The notes under the pieces were generated by a model that searched no databases, was not told the origin of the DNA, and worked only from the letters and a program-made list of their open reading frames with translations. A stretch of DNA of 64,000 bases, taken from the NCBI GenBank assembly GCA_008477525.1, contig SPDT01000005.1:2294001-2358000 (forward strand), written 5' to 3'. The position numbers and the translations under genes are program-made. The stretch comes from Hypomyces perniciosus. Taxonomy: Eukaryota; Ascomycota; Sordariomycetes; Hypocreales; Hypocreaceae. This document shows, piece after piece, positions 1-11,157 of this stretch (its first letter is position 1; the number at the start of each line of letters is the position of its first letter).

Positions 1-1020
1 CTTCTCAGGCGTCGGTCCTGAAGTAGAGGTGATGGCGTTGGAAGGCACTTTTCCCAGCGGAACGTTCATTTTGGCTGCCGCCTGCGGGTCTTTGGGATCG
101 ACTCCGTGTTTCTTATAGGTCGCCTTCTTCTGCTCCTTCATCGCCTGTGCCGATGGTTCACTAGTCGTGAGCCAGCTCTTGACCTGTGACATCCATCCAG
201 GCTTCCCAGAACGTTTCTTGTTACTCTTGGCCACCACATAATCTGCTCGAGGCTCCTCACTGCTCACTGATGGGGCGTAGTCGAACCTGGATTGGTTTGA
301 CGTAGCTCTTGACCTTGAGCTGGAGCTCGTGTCAACTGGCGCAATCGTTGCCATTGTGGTTATCCGTCTGGTTTGAGTTGGGGAAGCTAAAACGTGTCCT
401 AGGTTGGTCAAGGTCAGATTTCTGTCAACCAGCGTATTCAAGCGAGCCTCTTGGCCTCCAGCTGCGCAAATGGATGCTGGTCGGTGGTTGATGGTGACGT
501 CCTCAGAGACAAGCCCCGTCTCAATACTTTGAAGGAGGCTATGTGCTCCAAGGGAATGTCGATACGAACGAGAGAGCCTTCTAAAATGCTGGTCCGAGTT
601 GGGCAAAGACGCGGCCGTACCTTCTCGCACCATAAGGTGACTATTGATGGGAGACAATTGCACCGACTGGCGGGACCTTGTGAGGTTGAGTGAACTCCTC
701 AAAGCGGTACGAGCGAGAAGTGGACTCCTATCACCCACCTCTGAAGCGGCTGGATGCTATCCGCCGTACGCCCGAGTGGTTGATTGCCGACGCTGATTTG
801 GTGTCGTTCTCCAAGAACTCTGTGGGTCGCCAGAGGGCGGAGAGCTGGTCGCAATAGGTCGCGATTTCAGGGCAACGGAAATGGGATATGAGAAGTTACG
901 CAGCGTGGGTGTCCGTGGACTGTAGGGTGACGATGATGTGAGTCGGGCTTCAGACTGATGTGAGAGGTTGGTAGGTGAAGATATCGCGAGTTCGGGCGAT
1001 GGAGATGGAGATGCAGGCAT
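1..1020 (-). CDS. Partial hypothetical protein, interrupted by an in-frame TAG
   Basis: I do not recognise this gene. From an ATG at 1020 the minus strand reads 87 Ser/Pro-rich codons to a TAG at 757-759. The same frame then stays open from 756 to the window edge, about 250 more codons. The downstream part looks like real protein: it starts SPLLARTALRSS, becomes basic (SNKKRSGKPGWMSQVKSW) and later reads KKHGVDPKDPQAAAKM. The C-terminus lies outside the window. Either a short intron removes the TAG, the product starts at a later Met (for example the LMVREG or TTMATIAP Met), or the gene is broken. Possible introns share a donor at 769 (GTACGG) with acceptors at 728 (42 nt) or 677 (93 nt). Both keep frame, but neither has a good branch site. 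No signal peptide or membrane segment is visible. Confidence 0.5.
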
Positions 1021-3822
1021 AGTCTTTCCAAGGTGGCCAGCAGATGAATAAAATCACCGCCAGGCCCGAGAAAGATGGTAAGTTGGGTTATCGTGATGGC
1101 TGTCCAGATTCACATTCGTAACTCGTATATGTAGAGAAAATCGAAGAGAGGCTTTGTGTAAGAAAAACAAGGGCCGGCTCCACTGATTCGGTCGAAAATA
1201 TGTAACCAGGCCTCACTCAGAATGGAAATTCTGCTTCATCCGAGGACCCCAGCCGAGTGAAGAAGGAAAAGGGAAAGTATAGGCGGGCCAGCGAGGAGAG
1301 ACGAGGAGGATGAATTCTGTCAGGCCACACCAGGTGAGCCAAGTTCCTGATATGGTTGGTCAATTGGTGAAGATGCGCTACCTGGCTGTTAACGTGATGC
1401 AAGAAAAGGCGGTCCTCCAGGGACTGAGGCTAAGGAAATGATAAATGAGAGGAGTTCGGGATGCCTTGGTGGAGAGGGGGGCAAAGGTCTGGACCTCATG
1501 GACTTTTGGGGTTGTTGCCCGAATTTGTCAAACCACGAGGTGCGGCTCGCATGCACGGGCTTGGCCTCGTGGAAAGTACCTACTAAGGCAAGGTGCTCCG
1601 TACTTCGTACATAATTATACATACGAGCAGCTGGGCCGTTTGCTTTTTTTTTTTAGAGCCAGAGGAGTCTTATTATCTGAAGGGAAAACACGCTATTGTC
1701 AATGGTGGTGAATGGTTTTTCTTTTAGGTAGATTCTGATGGTGAAATAGGCGGCTGCGACCGGACGCATGAAGACAATGGCATCCATCAAGAATATGAGG
1801 AGGGTGAATAACAAAGACAAGACAAGAGGAGAGACAGACACCTGAATCTACAACACCTGCCAGCCACAGCGCCGTGCCTGAGATTGCCCCTCCCAGTGTT
1901 GGGGATGACACAAGCCTCGCATATTGCTCGTAGTACTCCGTATACCGTGTTGATTACCTTGCCCAGCACTCGGTTGCAGCCATGACAATGGGGATCGATC
2001 GCTTCCAGCTCGAGCTGGGGCGCTAGCTCTGAGCCATGCTCCAACAAGAATAGCATATGCATCTCAGCCAACATGCTGTGCATGCCATCCGCATCCCTTC
2101 TCGACACGAGTGACCAACACATCGCGATAAATTAAACATGCCAGTCCACCAGCCAATGGCATTTCACAAGTTCTTATCCGGGCATGCTCCTTACATGCCT
2201 ACCGATACGGATACACCGTTGTCTCTTCTCGCATCGGCGACGTGTCCCACCTGGGCGAAAATAAGAGAGATCCAGGTCAGGGGTTCTCGGGCCCACCTCC
2301 CATCCAGCTATGTTAAGGTACTATTGATTCGGTGCCTCAATAACGTCTTGCGTCGCAGATTGGCGCCGAATAGTCCGTTTCTTCTAAAAAAGCAAAATCG
2401 TATCACGTACGAGGTTCGTCGTACAGTTCGGAAATCCCATTCCCTTCTCCCCGCAGCCTCCTCTGTGTTCTTCAGCGCAGATCCGGCTGGTTGCGTGTGA
2501 TCTGCGCGCCGCGGCCACTGGTAACCTCGAAGCGACAGTTAGCTGAACAGGCGAATTCATGCGGTGGCGTCCGTCTTGCAAAGGACATCCATGTTTGCGA
2601 GAATCGCACGCTTGGAGCCACCTTTGCGACAGTCAAACAATATTCCAAGTTAGTTGTCTCCGCGCAAAACGTGGGCACCTACTCCCACGCAGATCGGTTC
2701 TCCTGTAGTGGATATGCAAGGCGGCTAAGGATGCGCGATCGAGTGTTCGCTTCGAGCGACTGATCCTACGTACAACTAGGTCTTGCTCAGTGCTTACGAA
2801 TACTATTAACGGGCACTCCGTCATAGCACACGGAGGCTGGCGGACATAGAAGGGAACAATGGAAATGATAAGTGACAAGCCACAGCAGGAAAAAAGGAAG
2901 CATATCTTCTTTGTTAGGTGAACTATCCCGCCAAGCTGATGCAGCTGTAAAGTTAGAAGCTCATTACGGAGTACTGTGTTCCCAAACGTGGTGACATCGT
3001 TCGCACGGCCATCATTCTGGAAAGAATTTAGCTCCCGAGGCCGGATTGTTTATCAGCATTCTCAACGGTTGTCACGAATCATGCTAGCAACGGCATCTTT
3101 CATGATGGCTTGCATGAGGTTTCCGAGCCGACGGGATATGTATGTACATGCAGCTTCCCTCGGGGTATTTAAATGTTCATGCGTCCTCTTTATTTTATTA
3201 TAGGAGTTTACCGGGAATAGGGGTACTACTATTATTGCTGTTCCTTGGATCTCTGGAACGTGATCAAGTCGGTTGGTCCTGAGGTGAGCTTGGCAACGGT
3301 GGCGTTTCGTCCCTTCTGCACAGTATTATTACTTTCTTGATGATGAGAATTCAAATTAATTACGAAGTATTACTCCGTATAGATTCAACTTTCTGTTTTC
3401 TTCGGGGTGCTCGGATATCCCAACCTCAACCTCGCCCGGGAACATGGAAGCATGTCTCAGCCAGACTAGCATGGTTGTGTCCAGACCACGGTCTCCGTCC
3501 CGCAAATGTCACAGCATCTCGATCAACTCGGATCGAATACTTCGTACTTCATACTAGTAGCAATACGAAGTACTGCCCTCTGTCTCAATCACGTCACAAT
3601 GCAAATCGTAGACACCTGGGCTCACGTAAGTGACGTAAAACGGTCACCGGACTGGCAGCGTGCACCAACTTCCTTGTACCATGCACTACTAATGCAAGCG
3701 GATAAAGGGTTTGAGCAGTGTTTATGGCAATCTACGAAGTATACGAAGTACGAAGTATATGGATGGGAAATATATGAAGTGTGACCAACACGCCAGACTT
3801 GGTAGTATTAAAGGGATTGACT
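1021..3822. other. Gene-poor intergenic DNA
   Basis: Short overlapping open frames here lack codon bias, recognisable domains or splice structure, so I call no gene. The region holds several copies of the dispersed motif described under the repeat entries (1601, 1934, 2965, 3361-3379, 3538, 3564, 3733-3758). Confidence 0.6.
3361..3758. repeat. Cluster of TACGAAGTA / TACTCCGTA motifs
   Basis: TACGAAGTA and TACTCCGTA lie side by side at 3361-3379, TACTTCGTAC is at 3538, TACGAAGTAC at 3564, and TACGAAG units run in tandem at 3733-3758. These belong to the window-wide family of short near-palindromes. Confidence 0.85.
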
Positions 3823-4190
3823 GTTCCGCACCCCAACTTGGCTATGGTGCACCCTAAATATACTTGCCATTTATATGTAAAGCGCACAGAAATGCAATGT
3901 ACCTCCTGCACGACGCCCCACTAGGTTAAGTGCATATAACTCATTAACTTTCGCAGCCTCGCAGTCAATTCAAATTAATTTCTATTAAATCCATTATCGC
4001 AAGTCAGTGATAAAGACATTTAGGCATCAAAAGGGAAAATATAATTAATCGCATAGAGCAACAATTTCCTAGACTATATTGTTTATTAAATGTTGAATAT
4101 TACATCGAGTATATCCTGCTGTTGTCGCTTGCGATAGTGAGGCCTCATATTTGGGTTGTACATAGCATAGTCAAACTGGGGTGTGGAATA
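3823..4190. mobile_element. Decayed MITE-like element with terminal inverted repeats
   Basis: The left end (3823-3861) begins GTTCCGCACCCCAACTTGG, continues CTATG and ends near CCTAAATAT. The reverse complement of the right end (4147-4190) reads ATTCCACACCCCAGTTTG, then ACTATG, and ends near CCCAAATAT. Over the first 24 or so bases the ends match except for a few changes, all transitions. The 368-bp interior is AT-rich and has no coding frame. Size and ends suit a non-autonomous Tc1/mariner or pogo-like element. The transition-only differences suit RIP or other C-to-T decay. I cannot see a clear TA target duplication, so the family is inference. Confidence 0.5.
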
Positions 4191-5369
4191 TATAAGGTAG
4201 TTAATCCCGTATTAAAGTGCTCTCTCAGCGGGAAAACTGGAAAAGAGTGACTGCACCGTAACACTTCTAGTGACTACCTAGTTAGTAACAGTAAGATCAA
4301 AGGATAGAAATAAAAAGCTAACAATTCCATAGTCGACTCAATATAATACACAAATTAAGCCCATATTTTTCTAATCATTTTTAAGCTTGATATATGGTGG
4401 TTGTTGTAGTCATGTCTGTCAAAAGAAGCTGCCTACCCGGAAGCCGACACAACGTTACGAAGTGCTTCGTAGATACCTGATAACCTGACAGTCGATATGC
4501 AGAAGCTATATTTAGGTATGCCAAATAAGATAGCATCTGTATTAAAAGCCTCAATCGCATCATTTCCACTCCTCTGGTTTGTATTTTTTGCATTTCATGC
4601 TTGCTCGCTTTGGCATCTTTCATACAAATTGACTATCGAGGCCCCCACGACGCGAAATAATACTGTATTGACAGTGCTTCACGCATTGAAATCCAATATT
4701 TTCTTGCGAAAGTTGATATTGTTTCCTGCTTCTTACAGACGACAATAGGAAGGAAGGCATGGGCGGACTCCGTAGGCAGGGTGCGTTATTGAACACAGCT
4801 GCCGTGTTCGATCTGAAACAATTGATCGGAATTCCGCGATCGGCAGTTCGAAATGTCAATGGGGTTTGCATGCACACCCCGCCTTGGCAACCCCCACTCT
4901 AGCTACTCCATGTACACATAGCTCAATCTGGACGCCATCAAGGTGCACTTCAAGTACTGAATCACCAGTTCAGGCATTGGCAATACCTCTTGAATACTTG
5001 GTTTGTGGATTCCGGTACTTATGGCCTTTCTTTCCCTGGACTTGCGCCTCAGGATGCGCATTATTTCATCTGCAACATCACCATAACAACAGTTGCAACT
5101 GCCTTTTCCCTCCCAACATGCTCCTCTGAGGAATCACGCGCATGTGATAATCCTCTCCAGAGGCTTACCATCCTGCCCTTGTTCATCTACCTTAAACACA
5201 CAACAAGAGAATCGCGCAGGCGCTATCACAGACACCCTGGGCTTCGTGCGGAGTACTCAGTGCCGGGATTCATTAAAGATCTCCCCGCTGGCCTCGCGCC
5301 TCGCGCACAGGTCATCAAGCACGCGCGCCTTGTTGCTGAGCTCACTTGGGCCACCAGCCGTCAACCGCC
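4191..5369. other. AT-rich to CT-rich intergenic DNA and probable 5' leader
   Basis: 4191-4750 is AT-rich without a supported gene; it includes an imperfect palindrome TTACGAAGTGCTTCGTAG near 4455. From about 5000 the sequence becomes C-rich and pyrimidine-rich, as expected for the promoter and leader of the gene that starts at 5370. The open frames there overlap each other in different frames and are not convincing. Confidence 0.5.
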
Positions 5370-6131
5370 ATGCCCGCACTCACCATATCAACCGATATGC
5401 GCTCACGATCCTCTCCTCCAAACCCCCCTCCCATCTCCCCCATCACGCCGACTCTCCCCCCCGCGCGTCTCCCTGGAGACGGCAACAATAGTAGCAACGG
5501 CGGAGGACAAGTGCCTGCAGCACCTGCAGCGACGGTGACGATGCAGCAACCGACCCGCCCGGCCTTGACGCACTCCCAACCTAACCAGATCGGCATCACT
5601 CCCCCACCCCCAGCGCCCATGTCTTTCGAGAACAATCCCGATGTCATCGCGCTCAGATCTGCCCTCTCAGTTCTACAGCTACAGCAACGGCGCGCAACCG
5701 CTGATATGCTGGCATTAAGCAAAGCCAAGGATGAGGCTATGGAGCGTCCTGAGGATTTCCTGCGGGACCTTATTGCAGGGAAGGTCGGTGACACAGCACA
5801 AACGAGCGCGGGTGGTGGCGACAACGACAATGAAGGAGCCGAGGGTTCAGAGCCAAGTCCCGGAGCCTGGACTTCACTGCCCAAAGCTCAGGACTTAGTC
5901 CGCTGCCCACCGATCAACTGGTCCCAGTACGCCATTGTCGGAGAGGCCTTGGACAAGCTGCATGCCGAGCAGGTGGCACGTCCCACACAAGGCACACCCG
6001 CCACCATCGGCGCAGGAGGTATGTACGAGTTCAAAGGGGGTAACGGAAAGCAAGAAACATACCCCGGCGTGGCCGCTCCGTACACACCTCTGAAGGATAA
6101 ACTCGACAGGAAGCCCAAGGGAAAGAAATGA
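5370..6131 (+). CDS. Conserved fungal protein of unknown function
   Basis: This is a single-exon frame of 253 residues. I chose the ATG at 5370 because it has a good fungal context (CAACCGCCATGCC); the frame extends upstream only to a TTG at 5346. The N-terminal 90 residues are Pro/Ser/Thr/Gly/Asn-rich and probably disordered. Residues near 95-150 look helical and charged (NPDVIALRSALSVLQLQQ, then PEDFLRDLIAGKVGD). A more ordered C-terminal block contains PKAQDLVRCPPINWSQYAIVG and EALDKLHAEQ, and the tail ends KLDRKPKGKK. That block feels like a conserved nuclear-factor motif, but I cannot assign a family. The basic tail fits a nuclear or nucleic-acid-associated protein; this is inference. 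Confidence 0.75.
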   Translation: MPALTISTDMRSRSSPPNPPPISPITPTLPPARLPGDGNNSSNGGGQVPAAPAATVTMQQPTRPALTHSQPNQIGITPPPPAPMSFENNPDVIALRSALSVLQLQQRRATADMLALSKAKDEAMERPEDFLRDLIAGKVGDTAQTSAGGGDNDNEGAEGSEPSPGAWTSLPKAQDLVRCPPINWSQYAIVGEALDKLHAEQVARPTQGTPATIGAGGMYEFKGGNGKQETYPGVAAPYTPLKDKLDRKPKGKK

Positions 6132-7015
6132 ACGGATGGAGGACATAGACCTCTTTCTCTCTCGAAAAGGGCATTTTTAATGCGTTACGAAGAATATCAT
6201 GATGCCGGAATGAGAACGACGAAAACGGACGCAACGAGGTAAATGCATTTTCTGGGCGTTAAGGGATTAGATGACGAAAGGCACCCATGGAGACCAGAAA
6301 GGGGTCTAACAGACTGTCTTCTTCACAAGGCGAAACAGTACCGTCAACCTGGGGCCTATCTCCAATGAATAATACCATGCTAAGAGGATCTGGACATAGT
6401 AGTGAAGGCCCTTGAGGGTATTTAAACGGTACTAGCCTGGCACTTTGCTGTATAATGCATAGTTCCCGAATGATGATGTGAAATTAAAACAAAGTGATGG
6501 CGTCGAAGGATTTGAAGAATACGTTAAAAATGAAAACGACCATGAGAAAAGTTAATACCTGTCACCCAGAGCAGTTCACCGTGTCCCCAACTCCTCCTGA
6601 TGAGACAGCAAGATCGACTACGCCCACGACTTTCAAGTTGCTATTAGAAGAAACGAGCATATTCAAACCAATTCAGCACCAAAGGATATGAAAGCAAATA
6701 GATAGTATTGTGTATGCGCTTCCCCTCTTACCTGCAAATATGATACAGAGAGAGGATGTCCTACGTACCATCTAAATATAGGTATCAAAGGAAGGCGAAA
6801 ACCACCATTGACTCGCTAGCTACGCCTGCTTATACTCCCGCACCAAAAGATATACCGGAACGCCTACAATATTCCTCTGTCAAGGAACACGCTCCAAGCA
6901 AAACAACAAGCCATATCACTTCGTGTCTCAGCAGGAGGAAAGCACTCATTCGGGGAAGTCCCTAATTTCATGTTAGCGAGCAAATCCAAAACGGCATCCC
7001 CGAAATATGTTCATC
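6132..7015. other. Intergenic, convergent gene ends
   Basis: This lies between the end of the plus-strand gene at 6131 and the stop of the minus-strand E2 gene at 7016. The 65- and 69-codon frames at 6494 and 6756 have no recognisable features. It probably holds the two 3' UTRs. Confidence 0.6.
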
Positions 7016-8747
7016 TTACTCCATGCTTTGCTGCACCGATCGGCGTAGGCGCCGGTTATACTGCTTCTTGTCATCGGGGTTACTGCCCCAATACATCTTG
7101 GTGGCCTCGGGGTTGACGATTTTCCTTGGGTCGTAGGCTGGTTCGTCGTCCTCCAGAGCATCAAAAATTGCGTCAATATGAGACTTGATATCCTCGATCT
7201 TCATCGGGTTGGGCGTGTAGCAGGCAGTTCCATCTGAAGCAACGCGGTGGTGGAATATCTTTGTTTCAAATTTAACTCGTGGTTGTTCGCTTGGGAAGCG
7301 AGTGCTGAATGCTATTCTGATGCGGAAGAGACCGCCATCAAGATTGGTCATTGGCCGTCCGAAATAAGTTATCAGCCAGACGAAAGGGTTGCCGTCCTCA
7401 AGGACAACACTGTGTGGCATGTCGCCACGCTTCAAGTAAGCAGACACCTGGTCGAATTGGTGTTGCAAGTTCACAGCTACTGTTGACTCTCCGGCCTTGG
7501 ATGCCAGCCCTTCTTCAGCCCAGTGTTGGGTCTCGGCATCCAACGCATCCTTGATGGCCTTGAGCCTACGCTCGAGTTCGACGTAGTTGAAACGGCCATC
7601 CATCGAGTTGCTACCAGGCGATTCGAATGGCATTCTAGCAAATACCTGTTGACTCTTGACCTCTGACTTCCCTTGTCTAATTGCTGCTAGATAAGAGTCG
7701 TAGTACCAAAGGAATCGGCGTTTGCAGAGGTCCTTGAAAGGCTCAAACGGAACGCTAGCCTCATCGACGTCTTCACGATCAGTCTCTTTCGTAACCTGGT
7801 CTTCTAGAGGTGCACCAGGCTGTAGTCCTAGGTATTCTTCAAGACGCTGGATGACGGATATCCTCAGGGTTTCGTGACGGATCTGCAGTGTGTTAGGTAT
7901 GAGATACAGGGACAACACCTAGGTGAATACCTTTTGGATGTAATCCTTTTGCGCTTGCTTGTCCGATTCTTCATTAGCATCCTCGAATCCAGGCTCATTC
8001 TCGTAGGGGTTGGCCGACATCAAACTCTGTATCGAAAGCAATATCGATTCGAGACCCTGTGCCGATGACCATTCTTCGCCACGCTCTCCTCGCCAGGTAC
8101 TGTTGATAATGTTAGGATTTCCAAGGTCACATAAAAAGGAGCTTCAACCGCACCCCAAGATAGACCTATTATGGTGGTTAGCATGCTCCAATGATTGAAC
8201 AAATCGCCATACTCACAAACAAACTTTGCCGCTAGAGTAGATGTTGGGGTTGAATCTGCAGCGTCCTCCATTCGTGGTAATACACTGTACGTTTGGCGAC
8301 TTGGAAGGGTAATCTACAGCGGCCAAGCTCCATCAGATATAGTCTCGGCAAGTAGAGTCACAAGCCGATCTCACCTTTGTTAAAATGTATCGCAAACTGG
8401 ATCATACAGTCAGTAAAAAAAGAAAGAAAAAAACCGTACACCATGCTACTCTCCAGTGATCTTACCTCAAAGAAACCAAACTCATAGGGAGTCTCATGCG
8501 GGCCCATGATCAGGGCCTTGACATTGCGAACATCGATATCGCGACAGGCGACAGCGATGGCTGCAAGCTCCTGCGTTAGAACCTAGCCATAGACAAGATA
8601 ATAGCCTGGATCAGCCAACCTACCGAGATCAGAGCTCTTCTGAATGTCGCTGAGCTCCTAGAGGCAATAATGGTCAGTCATGAGACCCCATAAGCACGAT
8701 CTGTGAGAGCCTCAAACCTTGGAGATGCGAATGATGGACTGATCCAT
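7016..8747 (-). CDS. Tandem-domain ubiquitin-conjugating enzyme (UBE2Z-like E2)
   Basis: Eight exons give 441 residues: 8747-8718, 8657-8624, 8560-8466, 8396-8375, 8313-8217, 8165-8154, 8099-7931 and 7882-7016. The N-terminal UBC domain (about 1-150) has [31 protein letters not shown] with the expected active Cys at 92, and [18 protein letters not shown]. This is the pattern of the UBE2Z/BIRC6 group of E2 enzymes, which pass ubiquitin or a ubiquitin-like protein to substrates. A linker and coiled region follow. A second UBC-like domain (about 315-420) has [33 protein letters not shown] and [14 protein letters not shown]. Its Cys 374 aligns with an active site, but HHR replaces the usual HPN. 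The gene is divergent from RFC2. Exon 6 is only 12 nt. The E2 assignment is secure; the substrate is unknown. Confidence 0.88.
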
Positions 8748-9703
8748 GGTGTCGGTCCTGCGATGGATGAGCTTGAAGGGGCGAAGCAGCGGCGATGTAA
8801 AGAAGACTAATCTTGGGGAGGCTGAAGATGGAAAAGCACTGGTTTGCGAAAAGAAAGAGGTCGTGCGTGATTGAAGATCGCCTTGTTCGGTGATAGGCAG
8901 AAGGCTGTCTGGGGTTAGAACTTAGGAGGGGGAGGAGGGGTTGGGCCAGAAAGATGAGCCAGGTAAGCCCGCGGAACAGGACGTGCGTATGCCGCCTTGC
9001 AGCCTATGGTAAATAAAAGGCAGATGATTGCCTGCAGAGAGGGCCTGTGGGGAGATGAGTGGAGTGAGTGAATGAATGCCTGCGTAACTTCGAGAATTAA
9101 TAACGATGTCCATGAATGTTAATGTTGCCCAAGGCTGACTGTAACTTTCGGTAGAGCACTACGATACTGGAGGGGCGATGCTGCGGGGGCTGCTTCGGGC
9201 TGCTGGTTGCATGCGCCACAGCCTATCCCATCTGACACTAGAGCATGAAATGCCGTCCATAACCTTGAGCAACTCGCCCTCTAGTCTAGTCGCTCACAAT
9301 CCTGTGTTAGTTGTACAAATATGTACGTGAAGAGTACTTCGTATGTGCCCCCCAAACACGAAGCGTTGTCTTGACAAATACCCACAAACAGTGACGCTGA
9401 AATAAAAACACTTGAGTTCATGAGGGAATCCGAAGCCTTTTCCTATAATAGCCATCTAACATATAAACATCGTAGTGTTTGTATCTACAAACATGTAAGT
9501 CTAATGTGGGGTCTTGTCGCGGGGCTCTTCAGCCTTGTGTCGGGTTTGACGCGCCTCGCGTCACCGAGCTTAGCGACGCGTAAATGGATTTTCCCGTCCC
9601 TTGATAGCTTGGCTGCTGCTTGGTGATGCACCGTCAACGACAGCTTCACGGCGCAACCACGCCCCATTATCCTCCCCCCAAATATTTGCAGCTTCGTTCC
9701 ACA
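8748..9703. other. Divergent promoter region between the E2 gene and RFC2
   Basis: About 950 bp separates the two start codons. It contains one AGTACTTCGTA motif near 9333 and an ACGCGT box at 9576. No gene is supported inside it. Confidence 0.6.
9576..9581. promoter_or_regulatory. ACGCGT (MluI cell-cycle box) upstream of RFC2
   Basis: A perfect ACGCGT followed by AA sits 123 bp upstream of the RFC2 start. In yeasts this box is bound by MBF and drives G1/S expression of replication genes, so its place here is biologically sensible. Function in this organism is inferred. Confidence 0.5.
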
Positions 9704-11030
9704 ATGGCCAGCTTCTTCGATCTGAAGGCCAGAAAGGCTGCTGCCGCCGCCAACGGCACCCCGACCCAAAAGCAAGACAAGCCGTCCGATGGTCGAACCC
9801 AACCCTGGGTCGAGAAATAGTCAGTCAGCTCCAACCCATCACCACCTCCGGTAGCCGGTCTGCTTACAACTGATAGCCGTCCCAAGAGCCTCGACGATGT
9901 CACAGCTCAAGATCACACTGTTACAGTCCTGCAGAGGACACTGCAAGCATCCAATGTACGTACCCTGGAAGCAGTTGACGGAGCTGTACAAATGAGCTAA
10001 CAACCGTCACTGTTAAGCTTCCTCATATGTTGTTCTACGGACCCCCCGGTACGGGCAAAACGTCTACCATTCTCGCCCTCGCCAAGGAGCTGTACGGTCC
10101 TGAAATGATGAAGTCACGAGTTCTCGAGCTCAACGCGTCCGACGAGCGTGGCATTTCCATCGTCCGACAAAAGGTCAAGGATTTTGCACGCATGCAATTA
10201 ACCAATCCACCTCCAGCCTCCAGGCAAAAGTACCCCTGTCCGCCATTCAAGATCATCATTCTCGACGAAGCCGATTCCATGACGCAAGATGCCCAGAGCG
10301 CTTTGCGACGAACAATGGAAACCTACAGCAAGATCACCCGCTTCTGTCTGATTTGCAACTACGTCACCAGAATCATTGATCCGCTGGCTAGTCGATGCAG
10401 CAAGTTCCGCTTCAAGAGTCTGGACCAAGGCAATGCGAAAAAGAGATTGGAATCTATAGCGACAGCGGAGGGCGTGTCACTTGAGAACGGAGCCATCGAT
10501 GCTCTCATTAAGTGCAGTGAAGGTGATCTACGAAAAGCCATCACATTCTTACAGAGTGCTGCTCGACTGGTCGGTGCAAGTGCTCCGAATAAGGACGGAG
10601 ATGGCGATAGCAGTGATCAGATGGATGTGGATAAGAGAGCCGTGACTGTCAAGATTATCGAGGATATTGCTGGCGTAATCCCCAGCCGAACGATAGACGA
10701 CCTCGTTAGAGCAATGCGCCCCAAGAACCAAAGCGAGGCGTATCAGTCGGTGGCCAAGGTTGTAGAGGATATGGTTGCCGATGGCTGGAGCGCCGGCCAG
10801 GTTATCTCCCAGGTAAGTGCTTTTTTTATCCCTTGTATGAGAGTCGTGTCTGATTGATCCTGTAGCTCTACCAAACTCTCATTTTCGATGAGACGATCCC
10901 GGACCTTCAGAAAAACAAGATTGCCCTGGTCTTTTCCGAAATCGACAAGCGACTAGTTGATGGAGCTGATGAGCATCTGTCAATTCTAGATTTGGCGATG
11001 AGAATATCTGCCATCTTGGCCGGAAAATAG
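9704..11030 (+). CDS. rfc2: Replication factor C subunit 2 (clamp loader)
   Basis: Four exons (9704-9819, 9877-9955, 10018-10812, 10866-11030) encode 384 residues. The protein is a small AAA+ subunit of the RFC complex, which loads PCNA onto primed DNA during replication and repair. Visible motifs are the Walker A GPPGTGKT at 73-80, the box LNASDERGI, the Walker B LDEADSMT, sensor-1-like [15 protein letters not shown] with the SRC finger, and the C-terminal collar domain ending in [10 protein letters not shown]. The [19 protein letters not shown] context and [18 protein letters not shown] match yeast Rfc2 (human RFC4) better than Rfc3 or Rfc5. The start ATG follows TTCCACA and opens [13 protein letters not shown]. 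The gene converges on the coiled-coil gene 127 bp downstream. Confidence 0.95.
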
Positions 11031-11157
11031 GCGTACACTTAATTAGGTATTCATTGCTTGGTGGGCATGCGGAGTTGGGGCAAATCTTCCCAGTGGATGG
11101 CGTTCGCATTGATCATGAAAGATATCGTAGGATGCACTATAAAGTAATCGACATGAC

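Noticed and set aside
5342..5884. 180-codon minus-strand frame
   Set aside because: It is antisense to the 5370-6131 gene, low in complexity, and has no motif.
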